NCBI GenBank assembly: GCA_013041835.1
Contig: JABDRH010000446.1
Span: forward strand, 1 to 11,308
Source: Desulfatitalea sp.
GTDB lineage: Bacteria > Desulfobacterota > Desulfobacteria > Desulfobacterales > Desulfosarcinaceae
Length of the DNA: 11,308 bases
Direction of reading: 5' to 3'
Shown: positions 1-6,613 of the stretch, in pieces
How the letters are laid out: each line of letters opens with the position of its first letter
Numbering within the stretch: the first letter of the stretch is position 1
Made by a program: the position numbers and the translations under genes
Notes under the pieces: model-generated
The model's database searches: none
What the model saw: the letters and a program-made list of their open reading frames with translations, nothing else
Told to the model about the DNA's origin: nothing

Positions 1-351
1 GCGTTGCAACTGCCACCGTTGGAAAGTGCGCCTTTGGCGCACATGTCCGGATTGCCGGACACGTTCGAGGCGGGTCAACTGGACGGACCATTGACGGTGC
101 TGACACGCATTCCACCGGTCTACCCCATGCGCGCCCGCAGTCGAGGTATCCAGGGATGGGTCAAGGTGTCATTCATCGTCGATGAAGCCGGCCATGTGGA
201 CGACATTCAAATCGTGGCCGCCGATCCCGAAGGCATTTTCGAAGAGCGTGTGCGGCGCTGCGTGGCTCAGTGGCGCTTTGCGCCCGGCACGGTGGAGGGC
301 ATGGTGGTAAAGGCCAAAGCGGAAACCACCATTCGATTCAACCTGGAGTAG
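1..351 (+). CDS. tonB: TonB-family energy transducer, C-terminal part (5' end outside window)
   Basis: This frame is open from the first base and ends at TAG 349-351, so only about the last 116 residues are present and the true start lies upstream. Residues after the motif PPVYPMRARSRGIQGWVKV match the TonB C-terminal domain (PF03544): the YP..AR..G..G pattern, then VSFIVDEAGHV, then FEERV, and finally the W.FAPG...G pattern near the end. In this family the C-terminal domain lies in the periplasm, binds the TonB box of outer-membrane receptors and passes on proton-motive energy from ExbB/ExbD. The N-terminal membrane anchor and the usual proline-rich linker are not visible. It is tightly linked to the following TPR gene (4-base gap). 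The obvious client in this window is the BtuB-like receptor at 6690-8729, but that pairing is inference. Confidence 0.88.
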   Translation, partial: ALQLPPLESAPLAHMSGLPDTFEAGQLDGPLTVLTRIPPVYPMRARSRGIQGWVKVSFIVDEAGHVDDIQIVAADPEGIFEERVRRCVAQWRFAPGTVEGMVVKAKAETTIRFNLE

Positions 352-355
352 ATAG

Positions 356-1705
356 ATGTCGGTTCCCAAGCGATACGCGACCATACTGTTTTTGCTGCTC
401 TCCCTGACGGCTCTGCCGGGTATCGGAGATGCGGGGCGACAGCAAACTAAATGGGGACCGCCCCTTCCGGTGAGGCTGATGCTCAATCGAATCCAACCGT
501 TGGTGCAAAAAAAAGCATATAATCAGGCCGTGGATCTGCTACTGGCATTTCAAGCCAGGGGCGGGGCGTTGTCATCGTCCGGCGACGAGGATCCAAGGGG
601 CTATCATCACCCGGAAATATACTTCGCACTGGGCAATTGTTATTTTTTTCAAGCGCATTATGAGCAGGCCGCTATTGCATACGGCCAAACCGTTGTTCGG
701 GATGCGGCCCACGGGCATGCCTGGCTCAACTTGGCCAACACGCATTATGCGATGGAGCGGTATGGCGAAGCCGGACGTTGTTTCGGGAAGGCTTATGCGG
801 TGTCCGAAATGAAAAACCCTGAATACCTTTACTACAGTGCCACCGCTTATCTCATGTCGGGGGACTATCACCGATCCATCGCTATTTTCGAAAAAACATT
901 CGCCACTCACCCGGAGGCGGTTCAACCCCAATGGAAAGAACATCTGGTCCATGCCTTGCTTGCCGCCGATCAACCCCGCCGGGCCCTGCCGGTCATCCGC
1001 GAACTGGTTCGAAGCTACATGGGTGAAAAACAGGTGCAATGGCAGGAGATGCTGCTTCACCAGTATCTTCGACTCGACATGCAAAATGAAGCCTTGGCCC
1101 TGGCCCGGACACTGGCAGACCGATCGCCCACCGTGGCCGCGTGGTGGAAAGCTTTGACCCACATTCATCTAAATGCCGGCAGCACCGACAAGGCCCTGGC
1201 CGCCTTCACCATTTTCGCCTTTTTATCCCCCTTGTCCCCGGAAGAAAAAAAGCTGTTGGCCGACTTAAACCTCCAGTCGGGCATTCCCGTGAAAGCCGTA
1301 CCCGTCTATGAGGCGTGCCTGAGGGAGACGAAAGACAAAAAACATCTGCTGCCGCTGATCACGGCTTACCGCCGGCTGGGGCAATGCGAAACCGCCCTTC
1401 AACGATTGGATGCCTTCGATCCTGATACCCAGGATGAACAACTGCTGCTAACCCGGGCGGAACTGCTCTACACCCTGAAAAAGTTCGACCAGGCAGCTTC
1501 CGCATACAGGCGTGCGGCCCGTCGCAGTGGCTCCCATGCCGGCTGGGCCTGGTTGATGGCCGGGTATGCCGCCTGGCAAACAAACGATTTTTCGACCAGT
1601 CGAGGAGATTTTTTGCATGCCGCCGAGTTCAAACAAGAGAAGCGCAGGGCGCTGGCGGCGTTAAAGGGCCTCGATACAAATCTGGCGGCCATAAATGACA
1701 AGTAG
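356..1705 (+). CDS. Exported tetratricopeptide-repeat protein of a TonB operon
   Basis: The predicted protein has 449 residues. It starts with a basic stretch (MSVPKRYA) and a hydrophobic core (about residues 8-22) ending near GIGDAG, which looks like a Sec signal peptide, so the protein is probably periplasmic. The mature part is helical and TPR-like. Good repeats lie at about residues 86-119 (PEIYFALGNCYFFQAHYEQA), 120-153 (AWLNLANTHYAMERYGEA) and 155-188 (YLYYSATAYLMSGDYHRS). Weaker repeats lie near 264-290 and 375-430. TPR proteins are protein-interaction scaffolds and have no catalytic motif. Similar TPR genes often follow exbB/exbD/tonB in Gram-negative bacteria, and the 4-base gap to tonB here suggests the same operon and a role in assembling or supporting the TonB complex. 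That role is inferred from context only. Confidence 0.85.
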   Translation: MSVPKRYATILFLLLSLTALPGIGDAGRQQTKWGPPLPVRLMLNRIQPLVQKKAYNQAVDLLLAFQARGGALSSSGDEDPRGYHHPEIYFALGNCYFFQAHYEQAAIAYGQTVVRDAAHGHAWLNLANTHYAMERYGEAGRCFGKAYAVSEMKNPEYLYYSATAYLMSGDYHRSIAIFEKTFATHPEAVQPQWKEHLVHALLAADQPRRALPVIRELVRSYMGEKQVQWQEMLLHQYLRLDMQNEALALARTLADRSPTVAAWWKALTHIHLNAGSTDKALAAFTIFAFLSPLSPEEKKLLADLNLQSGIPVKAVPVYEACLRETKDKKHLLPLITAYRRLGQCETALQRLDAFDPDTQDEQLLLTRAELLYTLKKFDQAASAYRRAARRSGSHAGWAWLMAGYAAWQTNDFSTSRGDFLHAAEFKQEKRRALAALKGLDTNLAAINDK

Positions 1706-1746
1706 TTCTGTTCCTCAACATTGGGGGCGAATATTGCTGAACCGGA

Positions 1747-1905
1747 GTGACTTTTACTTCCTTCGACTCCGTTTACTACCAGGGCGACGGCTTGACGGCG
1801 TTCAGGGACCGCGTTCTTCTGCCCCGGGCGCGGCTGTTGCTAACGGACGGCGATCATCGGCACCAGGCGACGCTCTGCCTGAATCGGCCGGTGCAGGGTG
1901 GGTAG
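1747..1905 (+). CDS. Doubtful small ORF or gene remnant, 52 residues
   Basis: In the 233-base gap between the TPR gene and the ABC ATPase gene there is one short frame with coding-like codon use: GTG 1747 to TAG 1903-1905. It begins (M/V)TFTSFDSVYYQGDGLTAF and ends LCLNRPVQGG. A TGA at 1738-1740 lies two codons before the GTG, so this is the only start. No good ribosome binding site is visible. It ends 33 bases before the ATPase start, which fits an operon position. I do not recognise the sequence. It could be a true small protein, the decayed remnant of a longer gene, or chance. The overlapping frame 1695-1955 gives an Arg/Ser/Pro-rich peptide that looks non-coding. I see no terminator or riboswitch in this gap. 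Confidence 0.25.
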   Translation: MTFTSFDSVYYQGDGLTAFRDRVLLPRARLLLTDGDHRHQATLCLNRPVQGG

Positions 1906-1927
1906 ACGGAAGTGAAACGCAATGGGC

Positions 1928-1931
1928 GAGG
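1928..1931 (+). promoter_or_regulatory. Ribosome binding site choosing ATG 1939
   Basis: GAGG lies 7 bases before ATG 1939. This favours that start over the in-frame GTG at 1912, which would add nine residues without a family match. Confidence 0.6.
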
Positions 1932-1938
1932 TCTTACC

Positions 1939-3186
1939 ATGAGTCAGTCAATTAATCCTTCGGTGCTCGTATGCCGGGATCTTTGCATCGGGTACAAGGA
2001 CAAGCCGGTCCTTGCCGGTGTGAATCTGAATCTTCGGGCGGGACACTTTGTCTCCTTGCTGGGGCCCAACGGCGCCGGCAAAACCACTCTGCTGCGCACC
2101 TTGTCGCGTCACTTGGCGCCGCTTTCGGGCGGCATCGAGATCGAGGGCAGGGCGTTGTCGGCGCTGAGCGCGACGGATCTGGCCAAAATCATGGCCGTGG
2201 TGCTCACGGAGAAGATTTCGCCCCCTTTGTTCACGGTGGCCGAGTTTGTCGCCCTGGGGCGTTATCCCCACACCGACTTTCTGGGACGGACGGGGGCGGC
2301 GGACCATGCCGCCGTCATGAAAGCCCTGGCAGCCGTGCGGGCTGAAAACCTGGCCGGGCGCACCTTTGCCGACCTGAGCGACGGCGAACGGCAGAAGGCT
2401 CTGGTGGCCCGGGCGCTGGCCCAGCAACCGCGATTACTATTGCTGGATGAGCCCACCTTGCACCTGGACCTCAAGCATCGACTGGAAGTGATGGCCATCC
2501 TTCGCAACCTGTGCCGCACCCAAAAAATAACGGTACTTGCTTCCCTGCACGATGTGGATGTGGCCGCCAAGGTGTCGGATCGGGTGGCCCTCATCAAGAA
2601 AGGGGGGCTGTCCGCGTGGGGATCGCCCGAGCAGGTCCTGACCGAAGAGCGGGTGGCCGACTTGTACGATTTCAACGGCGCAACCTTCAGCAATCTGCTG
2701 GGCGGCATCGAGATGCGCGGTGACGGAACCCGGGGACGGGCATTTGTGGTGGCCGGTATGGGCAGCGGCGCCCAAATTTTCCGTCTGCTGGCCAAGCGCG
2801 GCTTTGGTATCGCCACCGGCGTGCTGCACACCAACGACCTGGACTATTACGTGGCCAGCTCCCTGGGGGCCGCATGTGCCGCCCAGACCCCTATGCAGGC
2901 CATCGACACACACACCCTTGCAGCCGCCGACCAGCTATTGGCGGGCTGTGATGTGGTGATCGACTGCGGATTCGAGGTGGGGCCCATGAACCAGGGCAAC
3001 CTGACCTTGGTGCAAAACGCCGTGGAAGCCGGCCGGGCCGTGTACAGCCTGCGCGCCAACGGGGCCGGCCCGCCGGATGGAGGGCAAGCCGGTCACGGGT
3101 GTATTCGCTGCCAGGACCCCGGCCATCTGCTGGATCGGTTGGAGTCGCACCTGGCGCGGAACCGTGGCGCATCCCAAGGGTTGTAG
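1939..3186 (+). CDS. btuD: Corrinoid/iron-siderophore-type ABC importer ATPase with C-terminal Rossmann-like domain
   Basis: From ATG 1939 the protein has 415 residues. Residues 8-250 form an ABC ATPase of the FecE/FhuC/BtuD importer class: Walker A GPNGAGKTT (42-50), signature LSDGE (146-150), Walker B LLLLDEPT (166-173) and switch histidine H204. The usual Q-loop glutamine is replaced (VVLTEK, near residue 90). As far as I recall this also occurs in BtuD-like proteins of anaerobes and archaea. Residues 264-400 form a second domain with a glycine-rich VAGMGSGA motif (271-278) and alternating strand/helix pattern, which BtuD of E. coli (about 250 residues) lacks. The expected role is ATP hydrolysis on the inner face of the membrane to drive corrinoid import with BtuC and BtuF. 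The corrinoid substrate is inferred from the neighbours (riboswitch, btuB, cbiZ, btuF). A heme or siderophore transporter is the alternative. No permease gene is adjacent. Confidence 0.82.
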   Translation: MSQSINPSVLVCRDLCIGYKDKPVLAGVNLNLRAGHFVSLLGPNGAGKTTLLRTLSRHLAPLSGGIEIEGRALSALSATDLAKIMAVVLTEKISPPLFTVAEFVALGRYPHTDFLGRTGAADHAAVMKALAAVRAENLAGRTFADLSDGERQKALVARALAQQPRLLLLDEPTLHLDLKHRLEVMAILRNLCRTQKITVLASLHDVDVAAKVSDRVALIKKGGLSAWGSPEQVLTEERVADLYDFNGATFSNLLGGIEMRGDGTRGRAFVVAGMGSGAQIFRLLAKRGFGIATGVLHTNDLDYYVASSLGAACAAQTPMQAIDTHTLAAADQLLAGCDVVIDCGFEVGPMNQGNLTLVQNAVEAGRAVYSLRANGAGPPDGGQAGHGCIRCQDPGHLLDRLESHLARNRGASQGL

Positions 3187-3189
3187 GCC

Positions 3190-3224
3190 GTTGTCGGGTT
3201 TCGCTTCGCTCTACCCGAGCTACG
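3190..3224 (+). repeat. Hairpin repeat, copy 1
   Basis: TCGGGT (3194-3199) pairs with ACCCGA (3213-3218) around a 13-base loop TTCGCTTCGCTCT. A second copy lies inverted at 6171-6207, with the same loop length and 11 of 13 loop bases identical. The copy sits just after the stop of the ABC ATPase gene. The GGGTTTCGCTTCGCTCTACCC core resembles widespread REP-like intergenic repeats seen in many proteobacteria; that link is from memory. A further inverted pair, TTGTCGG (3191-3197) with CCGACAA (3233-3239), offers an alternative outer stem. Confidence 0.65.
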
Positions 3225-3259
3225 ATTGACAACCGACAATCGATCACCGGGTACTGAAT

Positions 3260-4186
3260 ATGATCAAAATCGAAGATCTGAGAAAATCCTACGGCAAAAC
3301 CCGGGCGCTTTCCGGCATCGACCTGCATGTACCGGCCGGAGAGTTGTTCGCCTACCTGGGACCCAACGGGGCCGGCAAGACCACTACCATACGCATCCTG
3401 ACCGGATTGACCCGGCTGGGCCAGGGGCGCGCCGCGCTCAATGGGCACGACATCGTCCGGGCCTCGCTGGCGGCCAAACGCCAGTGCGGCCTGGTGCCCC
3501 AGCAGGTCAACCTGGACAGCGAATTGACCGTACAGGAAAACCTGGACATCCACGGGCGGTTGTTCAGCATGGCGGCGACGGCGCGGCGGTCCAGGATCCA
3601 CGAACTGCTGGACTACGTGAACCTGCTGGATCGTCGCGACAGCCTGGTCAAGCATCTCTCCGGCGGGATGAAGCGCAGGGTGATGCTGGCCCGGGCCCTT
3701 ATGCACCAGCCGCGTATCCTGTTTTTGGACGAGCCCACCGTCGGCCTGGATGCCCAGATCCGGCGCCGCATCTGGGCCCTGATCAAGAAGATCCAGCAGG
3801 ACGGCGCCACCATTTTTTTGACCACCCATTACATCGAAGAGGCCGAGTTTCTGGCCGACCGCGTGGCCTTTCTGGATGAGGGGCGGATCAAGGCGGTGGA
3901 TACGCCGGCCGTCCTGATGAAGGGCGTCGGCCAATGGGCCATGGACTGGCTAAGCGATAAGGGGATGCACACCGATTACTTCCCCGACCGTGAAGCAGCC
4001 GTTCAGCCGGCGGGGACGGCGAAGAACGGCTTTACCCTGCGCCGGGTCAATCTGGAAGATGCCTTTCTCATGCTGACGGGAAAAAAAGTGGCCGTGCCGG
4101 CCGGCGATGACAAGCGCCTGCACGGCGGTTCGTCTGCTCATGCCGCGCATACGTCACACGGCGGCCACGGCAAAGGGGGGCACTGA
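3260..4186 (+). CDS. ABC-2 type exporter ATPase with histidine-rich tail
   Basis: This is a 308-residue protein. Residues 1-220 are an ABC ATPase of the exporter (NodI/CcmA/DrrA) class: Walker A GPNGAGKTT (34-42), Q-loop VPQQ (79-82), signature LSGGM (133-137), Walker B ILFLDEPT (153-160), D-loop GLD and switch histidine H190. Residues 255-275 (TLRRVNLEDAFLMLTG) are the typical C-terminal helix of this class. After that comes an unusual tail with seven histidines in the last 21 to 22 residues or so, ending AHAAHTSHGGHGKGGH, which could bind metal ions. The gene overlaps the following permease gene by one base (TGATG), so the two are surely translated together and form one transporter. The substrate is unknown. 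The B12 locus around it and the His tail make a metal or corrinoid-related substrate possible, but this is inference. The ribosome binding site before ATG 3260 is weak. Confidence 0.87.
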   Translation: MIKIEDLRKSYGKTRALSGIDLHVPAGELFAYLGPNGAGKTTTIRILTGLTRLGQGRAALNGHDIVRASLAAKRQCGLVPQQVNLDSELTVQENLDIHGRLFSMAATARRSRIHELLDYVNLLDRRDSLVKHLSGGMKRRVMLARALMHQPRILFLDEPTVGLDAQIRRRIWALIKKIQQDGATIFLTTHYIEEAEFLADRVAFLDEGRIKAVDTPAVLMKGVGQWAMDWLSDKGMHTDYFPDREAAVQPAGTAKNGFTLRRVNLEDAFLMLTGKKVAVPAGDDKRLHGGSSAHAAHTSHGGHGKGGH

Positions 4187-4920
4187 TGAACGGATTCATC
4201 GCCGTATACCTGCGTGAAATGTTGATTTTAAAGCACCGGCTCAAGCGCCAGTTGGCCGGCATGGCGGTTTCACCCCTGCTCTACCTGATCGCCTTCGGCT
4301 ATGCCATGGGGGACTCAGTGCAGATCGAAGGTGTCGGCTACCTGCAATTTCTCATCCCCGGACTGGTGGCCATGAGCAGCATGACCCAGAGTTTCGGCAT
4401 CGCCACGGACATCAACGTGGCCCGATTCTACTGGCACATCTTCGAAGAGTTCCAGGCGGCGCCCATCAGCAATGTGGCCTATGTGGGTGGCGAGGTCCTG
4501 GCCGGCATGACGCGTGCCCTGTTGGCCGTCGGGGTGATCCTGATCCTGGGTCTGCCCTTCGGCGTGATGCTCCAATACGGACCCGTATTCTGGCTTACCG
4601 TGATTCTCAACAGCTTTACGTTTGCTTCTCTGGCCGTGGCCCTGGCCATGCTCGTCAAATCCCATGCCGATCAGAGTCTGCTCACCAGTTTCGTCATCAC
4701 CCCCATGGCCTTTCTGGGAGGCACCTTCTTTCCCCTGGAACGGTTGCCGGTATGGGCCCAGAAGGTTCTGCAGGCGCTACCGCTGACCCATGCCTCTGGC
4801 GCCATTCGTACAGCGGCCCTCGGCGGACCACCGGACTGGCGGGGGATTTTGCTGCTGGCCGGAGTCGGCGCGGTTTTTTTCGCAGGGGCGTTGATGACGG
4901 TCAAACAGGCGCGGGATTGA
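4186..4920 (+). CDS. ABC-2 type transporter permease
   Basis: The 244-residue protein has about six hydrophobic segments (roughly 26-44, 52-75, 105-128, 133-157, 167-187 and 220-238), as expected for an ABC-2 membrane subunit (PF01061). The family hallmark near the fifth segment is clear: TPMAFLGGTFFPLERLPVW (172-190), followed by PLTHA. These subunits sit in the inner membrane as a dimer and form the export path driven by a paired ATPase. The start ATG 4186 overlaps the TGA of the ATPase gene (4184-4186), and AAAGGGGGG just upstream is a strong ribosome binding site. Partnership with the 3260-4186 ATPase is therefore nearly certain. What it exports (drug, polysaccharide, metal or corrinoid) cannot be told from the sequence. 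Confidence 0.87.
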   Translation: MNGFIAVYLREMLILKHRLKRQLAGMAVSPLLYLIAFGYAMGDSVQIEGVGYLQFLIPGLVAMSSMTQSFGIATDINVARFYWHIFEEFQAAPISNVAYVGGEVLAGMTRALLAVGVILILGLPFGVMLQYGPVFWLTVILNSFTFASLAVALAMLVKSHADQSLLTSFVITPMAFLGGTFFPLERLPVWAQKVLQALPLTHASGAIRTAALGGPPDWRGILLLAGVGAVFFAGALMTVKQARD

Positions 4921-4978
4921 GGAGAGGGGTGCGGAGAGGGGGAAACGGGGAAGGAAAAAATCAGGAATCGGGAATTAT

Positions 4979-6124
4979 ATGTTGCTGAACAAACCATACG
5001 ACGGACTGGAGATTCACCGCGAAGACAAGATCGTCTACGCCAGGTTCATTATTGCCCATCAGGTGCTGTCCACCTGCCGGGTGGCCGGTGGTTTGCGGGA
5101 TAATATCGACGTGCTTTATAACCACCAAAGTTGCGAACCTGTCGGGCACATGCATCAGCGCACCCGCCGCGCTATCAACGACCCGGCGGGTTACCGGCGG
5201 ATGATCTGCGACCGATTCGATTTGCCGGCCGAACGGTGCGCCACCCTGGGCACGGCCGCCAACATGCATCATGCCTGCATTGAAACCCGTACCTTTGGCG
5301 ATCTTATTGTCACGGCGCTGTGCACCGGCGGGGTGGAGGCCAATGCCGGCCGGGTCGGCGACCCGGCGGCTTACATGGAGACGGCCGAAGGCTTTGAAAA
5401 AGTCCCGCCCAACGCGGCGCTTCCCGGTCCGGGCACCATCAACACCATGATTTTTATTAATCGTCCCCTGATCCCCGGCGCCATGGTGCGCGTGGTGATG
5501 ACCGCCACCGAGGCGAAAACCGCGGCCCTGCAGGAACTGGCGGTGAACTCGCGCTATTCAGAGGGCCTGGCCACCGGCACCGGCACCGACCAGATCGCCG
5601 TGGCCGCGGCCCGGACCGGGCACAAGCCGCTGACCAGCGCCGGCAAGCATGCCAAGCTGGGTGAACTCATCGGCCGCAGCGTGCACCGGGCGGTCAAGGC
5701 AGCCCTGGCCCTGCAGAACAGCCTAACCCCGGCCGGCCAGTGCTCTGGAAAAAATCACCTGGAGCGTTTCGGCCTGGACCGGGAAGGAATGAAAACCGCC
5801 ATCTGCCGGTATCTTAACAAAGCACAGGCGGCATTGTTGCGCAACAATTTCACCGGGATCGAACGAGATCCGGTCACCGTGGCGGCCGTGGCGGCCCTGG
5901 TCCATCTACAAGACAAATTCACCTGGGGCATCCTGCCGGCGGCGTGCCGGGGGGAGGTAATGGGCGCTTTCGCCGCCCAGATCGCTTGCGCTGTTTGCGG
6001 TGATTATGCCCGCATGACCCCCTTTCGGCGGGAACTGAGTGATGTCGCTGGCGGGGTTGACGGGGCGCAGGTGGCCGAATTGGCCTGTCGGGCCATGGCG
6101 CTGGGGTTTTCCGTGAAGTGGTGA
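4979..6124 (+). CDS. cbiZ: Adenosylcobinamide amidohydrolase CbiZ, with C-terminal extension
   Basis: CbiZ (PF01955) cuts the amide bond between the corrin ring and aminopropanol in adenosylcobinamide, giving adenosylcobyric acid. Bacterial CbiZ can also open pseudocobalamin, so foreign cobamides can be rebuilt with another lower ligand. The family motifs are present: STCRVAGGLRDNI (31-43), TGGVEANAGRVGDPA (116-130), GTINTMIFINR (152-162), RVVMTATEAKTAALQEL (171-187), SEGLATGTGTDQI (194-206) and SAGKHAKLGELIG (220-232). The CbiZ domain ends near residue 245. About 135 further residues (from about 247 to 381) follow, which I cannot assign. They are helical-looking and contain three cysteines spaced irregularly (CRG, CAVC). 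The start is ATG 4979 with GGGAA upstream. The gene follows the ABC-2 pair after a 58-base purine-rich spacer and precedes the riboswitch-controlled btuB operon. Confidence 0.92.
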   Translation: MLLNKPYDGLEIHREDKIVYARFIIAHQVLSTCRVAGGLRDNIDVLYNHQSCEPVGHMHQRTRRAINDPAGYRRMICDRFDLPAERCATLGTAANMHHACIETRTFGDLIVTALCTGGVEANAGRVGDPAAYMETAEGFEKVPPNAALPGPGTINTMIFINRPLIPGAMVRVVMTATEAKTAALQELAVNSRYSEGLATGTGTDQIAVAAARTGHKPLTSAGKHAKLGELIGRSVHRAVKAALALQNSLTPAGQCSGKNHLERFGLDREGMKTAICRYLNKAQAALLRNNFTGIERDPVTVAAVAALVHLQDKFTWGILPAACRGEVMGAFAAQIACAVCGDYARMTPFRRELSDVAGGVDGAQVAELACRAMALGFSVKW

Positions 6125-6170
6125 GTTGGAGACGCGGAGACTATTGTGGAACGCGGTTATACGAAGAAAG

Positions 6171-6207
6171 CGTGGGTTGGGTAGAACGTAGCGAAACCCA
6201 ACACCGG
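6171..6207 (-). repeat. Hairpin repeat, copy 2 (inverted)
   Basis: GTTGGGT (6176-6182) pairs with ACCCAAC (6196-6202) around a 13-base loop. Read on the minus strand it matches copy 1 at 3190-3224. Where copy 1 has a C-G pair in the stem, this copy has T-A, so pairing is kept. It lies about 50 bases after the cbiZ stop, at a transcription-unit boundary. No T-run follows, so it is not a standard terminator. Confidence 0.65.
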
Positions 6208-6268
6208 AAGAATTCCTTTATCCGCTGTTTTTGAAGAACAATGCATAACATAAGAAAACAATCATGGG

Positions 6269-6298
6269 TTGACAATTGAAAGGAGATGAATGGATAGA
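6269..6298 (+). promoter_or_regulatory. Possible sigma-70 promoter of the riboswitch/btuB operon
   Basis: A perfect -35 box TTGACA (6269-6274) is followed after 18 bases by a weak -10 candidate GATAGA (6293-6298). Transcription would begin near 6305, about 17 bases before the riboswitch aptamer, which is where a promoter is required. The -10 match is poor (3 of 6). Confidence 0.35.
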
Positions 6299-6321
6299 AA
6301 ACGATAGCTCGACAAAACTTC

Positions 6322-6510
6322 GCAACCGGCCGCCTCAGGGCGATAATAGGGAATCCCGTGTGAAGCGGGAGCGGTCCCGCCGCTGTGACACCGCCTGTCC
6401 GATGCAATGGACAGGGAACCCGATGGGCAAAAGAAGCACGGCCACTGCTGTTCTTGATGCAGCGGGAAGGCTGCCTGTCGGGCGGTGAAGCCAGAAGACC
6501 TGCCGGTTGC
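6322..6510 (+). promoter_or_regulatory. Cobalamin riboswitch aptamer
   Basis: The closing stem P1 is a perfect 9-base pairing of GCAACCGGC (6322-6330) with GCCGGTTGC (6502-6510). The conserved core follows in the right order: AGGGAATCCCGTG (6348-6360), GGTCCCGCCGCTGTGAC (6373-6389), GCCACTG (6441-6447) and the B12 box GCCAGAAGACCTGCC (6490-6504). This is the standard adenosylcobalamin-type (Rfam RF00174) architecture. Cobalamin binding normally lowers expression of the downstream gene, here the btuB-like receptor. A terminator downstream (6614-6634) indicates control of transcription rather than only translation. The rest of the 6125-6689 gap holds the hairpin repeat, the possible promoter and this leader; I see no gene in it. 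Confidence 0.95.
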
Positions 6511-6613
6511 AGGTAAAGTGCAACAGACTGACGAGGATTCGGTCCTGCTTTGACGAAAGTGCCGCAAGATTTCTCACCGGCTTCGCTTTTCATTGAAAGT
6601 AATGACCTGATTC

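Noticed and set aside
1738..1740. TGA read as selenocysteine linking LNIGGEYC to the downstream 52-residue frame
   Set aside because: No SECIS-like hairpin is evident right after it and no selenoprotein family is recognised.
1706..1938. Second cobalamin riboswitch before the ABC ATPase
   Set aside because: No B12 box (GCCAG.AGACCTGCC-like) and no conserved core is present in this gap.
1695..1955. 86-codon frame overlapping the TPR stop and the ATPase start
   Set aside because: The peptide is Arg/Ser/Pro-rich with atypical codon use, it overlaps both neighbours in another frame, and the small frame 1747-1905 fits local codon use better.
3226..3264. TTGACA as a -35 box for the ABC-2 genes, with TATGAT at 3259
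   Set aside because: The spacing is 27 bases and TATGAT overlaps the start codon, so no usable promoter is formed.
2891..3934. 347-codon antisense frame on the minus strand
   Set aside because: It lies opposite two clear ABC ATPase genes, has low-complexity His/Gln/Pro-rich content and no family motif; it is a shadow of high-GC coding sequence.
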